NCBI GenBank assembly: GCA_009760855.2
Contig: WPIO01000124.1
Span: 1 to 10,000 of the forward strand
DNA: 10,000 nt
Reading direction: 5' to 3'
Source of the DNA: Cristatella mucedo
Lineage: Eukaryota; Bryozoa; Phylactolaemata; Cristatellidae
Position 1 is the first letter of the stretch; every line of letters starts with the position of its first letter. The notes beneath the pieces were generated by a model. It had not been told where the DNA came from and searched no databases. It saw only the letters and a program-made list of their open reading frames with translations. Shown here piece by piece: positions 8,129-10,000 of this stretch. The position numbers were made by a program, and so were the translations under genes.

Positions 8129-8302
8129 TTCGCCAACTCAGTTGCTCTTTAGCCGGAGGATTGCTCGATATTTGTGAGGCGCATCTGTATCCGGTATTCG
8201 TATCGGTATGTCTATGGTGTGTTCGCTTGGTTATCTATGGAGCATTATCCGCCCCACCCAAGACGCTGCATCCTAAGAGACTATTGTCGCTTAACACTTG
8301 TC

Positions 8303-8595
8303 ATGTCGTGTACGGTGGGACGACTTCTTCCGCTTGTCCGCCAGCACCTTTGCCGGAGACCACTTGTTGCCTGCTGTGGAACTGCGGCGGCGTGCGTGTC
8401 GCGAATTGTCCCCCAGTCAGCTCTCTCACCATCTAGGCGATTGTTGACCTGCCGCGCGTTGCGGCTGCACCAGATCGACGTCGTCGGCGTCTGCCAGCGG
8501 CGTCAATTCCGAACCAGTGCTCGCCGTGACGTGCATCCAGTGCTGTGGCTTATCTTGAAACCTTTTACTAAGATATGGGTCATTTTGTGGGGACG
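8303..8595 (+). CDS. OMA1: OMA1 exon 1: mitochondrial presequence and matrix-side segment
   Basis: The exon encodes residues 1-97 plus two bases of codon 98 and ends at the donor GTGAGTGCGG (intron 8596-8798, phase 2). The in-frame ATG at 8303 is preferred over 8237: the 22 extra residues would add a Glu at position 2 and an Asp, unlike a mitochondrial presequence. An in-frame TAG at 8150-8152 limits upstream extension. Arg residues are spread throughout, and the block LWLILKPFTKIWVILWG aligns with the region just before the RKWW motif in human OMA1. Translation read past the donor stops at once (TGA 8597-8599), which supports splicing here. Confidence 0.85.
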
Positions 8596-9781
8596 GTGAG
8601 TGCGGTTTCACTCCTATCCGTCGCACTTGTTCACCTGGAAGGCTGCCCCTTGAGCTCATACATAGGTAGCTCTTTAGGCGTCGCAGAACAGCCGTAATAC
8701 TCGGAATGTTCTGCAGTCCCAGCTGATTGCATTATTAAAATGTCTCCCTGGATCTCCGGAATTTTTATAACCAGCGGTGTCTCTTTAATGTTTGGCAGTT
8801 ATTTTCGAAAATGGTGGAAAACTGCTCCCCTCGCAGAGCGGAACCATGTGAAGAGGCTCTTTCGAGATTCGTGGCACATTCTAGCTTCACTGTTGCTTAT
8901 CGCTGCTTCACTGTTCGGAGTCTACTATGCCACGCATTTGCAAGTGTGCCCTATGACTGGTCGGCGCAGGTTCGTCGTGCTCACTTCCCAGCAAATGCAG
9001 ATGATTGCTGCGGCCGGAAGCGACGAAGTGAGTGGCTGAGTGGACATCTCCTTTGCGATTTACTTGCTTCTTCAAAGAGCCAGACTTCAGCTCAGTCAAG
9101 CACTTCCGTTTTGTTGCAGCTCAAGCAGGCGTACGAGTCCAAAGTGGTGCCGACCGATCACCCTACTTATGAAATCGTGAGAGCCGTGGTTGAAAGAATC
9201 GTTTTAGCAAATAGCGACCTCGACGTCATTAGAAACACTCCCTGGCATGTTACATTGATCAGTGATGAGACGACGCACAACGCAATGGTCCTGCCGAGTG
9301 GTGACATATTCGTATTCACCGGTTTGTTCAAGCTGGTTAAGAATGTAGATCAGCTGTCGATCATTCTGGCACACGAGCTCAGCCATGTCTTGCTAGGTCA
9401 CTCGGTGAGCTGCTGATTTGGGGCTGCCAGGACTTTTATCTGTGTGTGTGTTTGTATGTGTTTAGGCGTTTGTGTCTGTGTTTGTATGTGTGTTTGTGTG
9501 TGCGTTTGAGTTTGTGTGTGTCTGTGTGCACACCCACCCGTGTACACTCGTGCCTGCGTGTGCATGTGTACATATTTTGCATGTTCCCATCCATGAAGCT
9601 GTGCATAAGGCATCAGACCAGAAGTGATTACTGGTACTGTTATTTTCTGTAGGCAGAGCACCTCAGTTTTGCACAACTCCTCGACTTTGCCACCATTGCT
9701 GTCATGGCAGCCCTGTGGATTTTTATTCCGAATGAAGGGATTGCTTTAGTCACCCAATGGTTCTACAGCAAGGTGCTCAAG
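8303..9781 (+). CDS. OMA1: OMA1 mitochondrial inner-membrane zinc metalloprotease, first four coding exons (3' part outside window)
   Basis: OMA1 is an M48-family protease of the mitochondrial inner membrane. In animals it cleaves OPA1 and DELE1 when the membrane potential falls, so it controls inner-membrane fusion and stress signalling. Exons 8303-8595, 8799-9027, 9120-9404 and 9653-9781 join in frame through GT-AG introns to give 312 residues. Visible parts: an Arg-rich presequence without acidic residues until residue 59; RRQFRTSARR, like the human RNFHTSPR site; ILKPF..ILWGRYFRKWW, matching human ILKPV..IIVGRGIRKWW; a membrane segment (about 123-143) followed by THLQVCPMTGR; VLPSGDIFVFTG; HELSH zinc site at residues 259-263; and a second hydrophobic segment. 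The third zinc-ligand Glu (ExxAD region) is not in the window. The family identity is secure; the start codon is less so (ATG 8237 is the alternative). Confidence 0.95.
8799..9027 (+). CDS. OMA1: OMA1 exon 2: RKWW motif and first membrane segment
   Basis: The acceptor TTTGGCAG ends at 8798. Its first base completes the split Arg codon, and YFRKWW follows in frame, matching human GIRKWW. The segment SWHILASLLLIAASLFGVYY is a membrane span, followed by THLQVCPMTGR, equivalent to human THLEVSPITGR. The exon ends at GAA before GTGAGTGG (intron 9028-9119, 92 bp, phase 0). An ATG at 8740 is in the same frame but lies inside intron 1 and is not the start. Confidence 0.92.
9120..9404 (+). CDS. OMA1: OMA1 exon 3: catalytic core with HELSH zinc site
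   Basis: Ninety-five codons run from the acceptor TTGTTGCAG (ending 9119) to the donor GTGAGC at 9405, phase 0. The exon carries the M48 signature: WHVTLISDE, NAMVLPSGDIFVFTGLF, then the helix DQLSIILAHELSHVLLGHS, where both His are zinc ligands and Glu the catalytic base. Human OMA1 has HEIAH at this position. All visible active-site residues are intact. Confidence 0.95.
9436..9535 (+). repeat. TG-rich microsatellite inside OMA1 intron 3
   Basis: This is an imperfect (TG)n tract with TTTG and CTG interruptions in the 248-bp third intron, starting about 30 bases after the donor. The minus-strand frame of Thr, Gln and His repeats across it is an artefact of the repeat. TG tracts near donors can bind splicing regulators of the CELF and TDP-43 type in animals; any such effect here is inferred. 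Confidence 0.85.
9653..9781 (+). CDS. OMA1: OMA1 exon 4: second hydrophobic segment
   Basis: Forty-three codons follow the acceptor TTTTCTGTAG (ending 9652) and end at the donor GTGAGG at 9782, phase 0. The sequence AEHLSFAQLLDFATIAVMAA with WIFIPNEGIALVTQWFYSK aligns without gaps to the human segment after HAVLGH (LLDFLGMIFLTMIWAICP and the following CQWIQSK). The next exon should carry the ExxAD zinc ligand and is not seen before 10000. Confidence 0.93.
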
Positions 9782-10000
9782 GTGAGGTTGGTAGGCTTAG
9801 CTAGGCTACCCTATTGTTCGGTGCAATCTTGTAGACAAGTGACCGATTTTCATCTGGCAGCTGCTCGTGTTTGACCTTTATGCTGCTAGGACAAGGCTTG
9901 TGGCCACCCCACTTATTATTCCTAACCTCAAGCATGGCTATTGCCTCCGGTGACATTGGGAGGACTGGAGACCATTCTCGGATCTAGCTGAGGCTGTGGG
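9782..10000 (+). other. Start of OMA1 intron 4
   Basis: The sequence after the exon 4 donor to the window end. A possible acceptor (CATCTGGCAG, ending 9860) precedes a 30-codon open frame, but its translation does not resemble the next part of OMA1, so it is treated as intron. Confidence 0.6.

Larger units (their letters stand above)
7605..8236. other. Upstream region of OMA1
   Basis: This stretch should contain the OMA1 promoter and 5' UTR. Visible structure: a hairpin at 7853-7878 and a tandem 9-bp AAGCCCCTT at 8111-8128. A GC-rich minus-strand frame at 7661-7861 has no family resemblance. No TATA box or initiator could be placed with confidence. Confidence 0.4.

Noticed and set aside
8740-9039. 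ATG at 8740 as the OMA1 start
   Set aside because: It lies within intron 1. The OMA1 match begins only after the acceptor at 8798 and joins in frame to the upstream exon with the conserved ILKPF..GR block.
9398-9676. Minus-strand frame rich in Thr, Gln and His
   Set aside because: It is the translation of the TG/CA microsatellite in OMA1 intron 3.
9861-9950. Possible fifth OMA1 exon after a CAG at 9860
   Set aside because: The 30-codon open frame reads LLVFDLYAARTRLV and does not resemble the expected region with PYSRKLEAEAD; it ends in TGA without a suitable donor.

Overview
This window is nuclear DNA from an invertebrate animal, with one clear host gene and several decayed transposable elements. 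The animal assignment rests on a spliced, intron-bearing OMA1 homologue whose four exons match the vertebrate protein in order, a CR1/L2-type LINE remnant with its 3' tail, and a tRNA-derived SINE-like copy. A degenerate copy of a protein family that I recall as multi-copy in arthropods (spiders, ticks, crustaceans) makes an arthropod, perhaps a chelicerate, the best guess, but the sequence does not prove the phylum.

Layout. About 105-1082 (+): 5'-truncated tail of a CR1/L2-like non-LTR retrotransposon, with RT C-terminal region, 3' UTR stem-loop and two terminal 9-bp repeats. 1281-3735 (-): a nearly complete but inactivated DNA transposon of the hAT type, bounded by perfect 14-bp inverted repeats. 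Its closest relatives, from memory, are the hAT-like families abundant in Phytophthora and other oomycetes. 3736-4101: AT-rich, nothing recognised. 4102-4231 (+): a probable first coding exon giving a type II signal anchor and ending at a consensus splice donor. 4765-5783 (+): pseudogene of the arthropod repeat family. 5784-7436: AT-rich and then mixed sequence with no recognisable gene. 7437-7604 (-): tRNA-derived SINE-like element. 8303-9781 (+): first four coding exons of OMA1, the mitochondrial inner-membrane zinc metalloprotease, which continues past the window.

The OMA1 exons join in frame through three GT-AG introns (203, 92 and 248 bp), with a fourth donor at 9782. Together they give 312 residues: a presequence, a membrane segment, the HELSH zinc site and a second hydrophobic segment. 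The third zinc ligand lies in later exons outside the window. The TE relics are independent insertions. I see no operon-like organisation, no CRISPR array and no rRNA. The most interesting observations are the oomycete-like hAT element with its repeated TTAAATTCGGC ends, the uncharacterised arthropod family relic, and the orphan signal-anchor exon.
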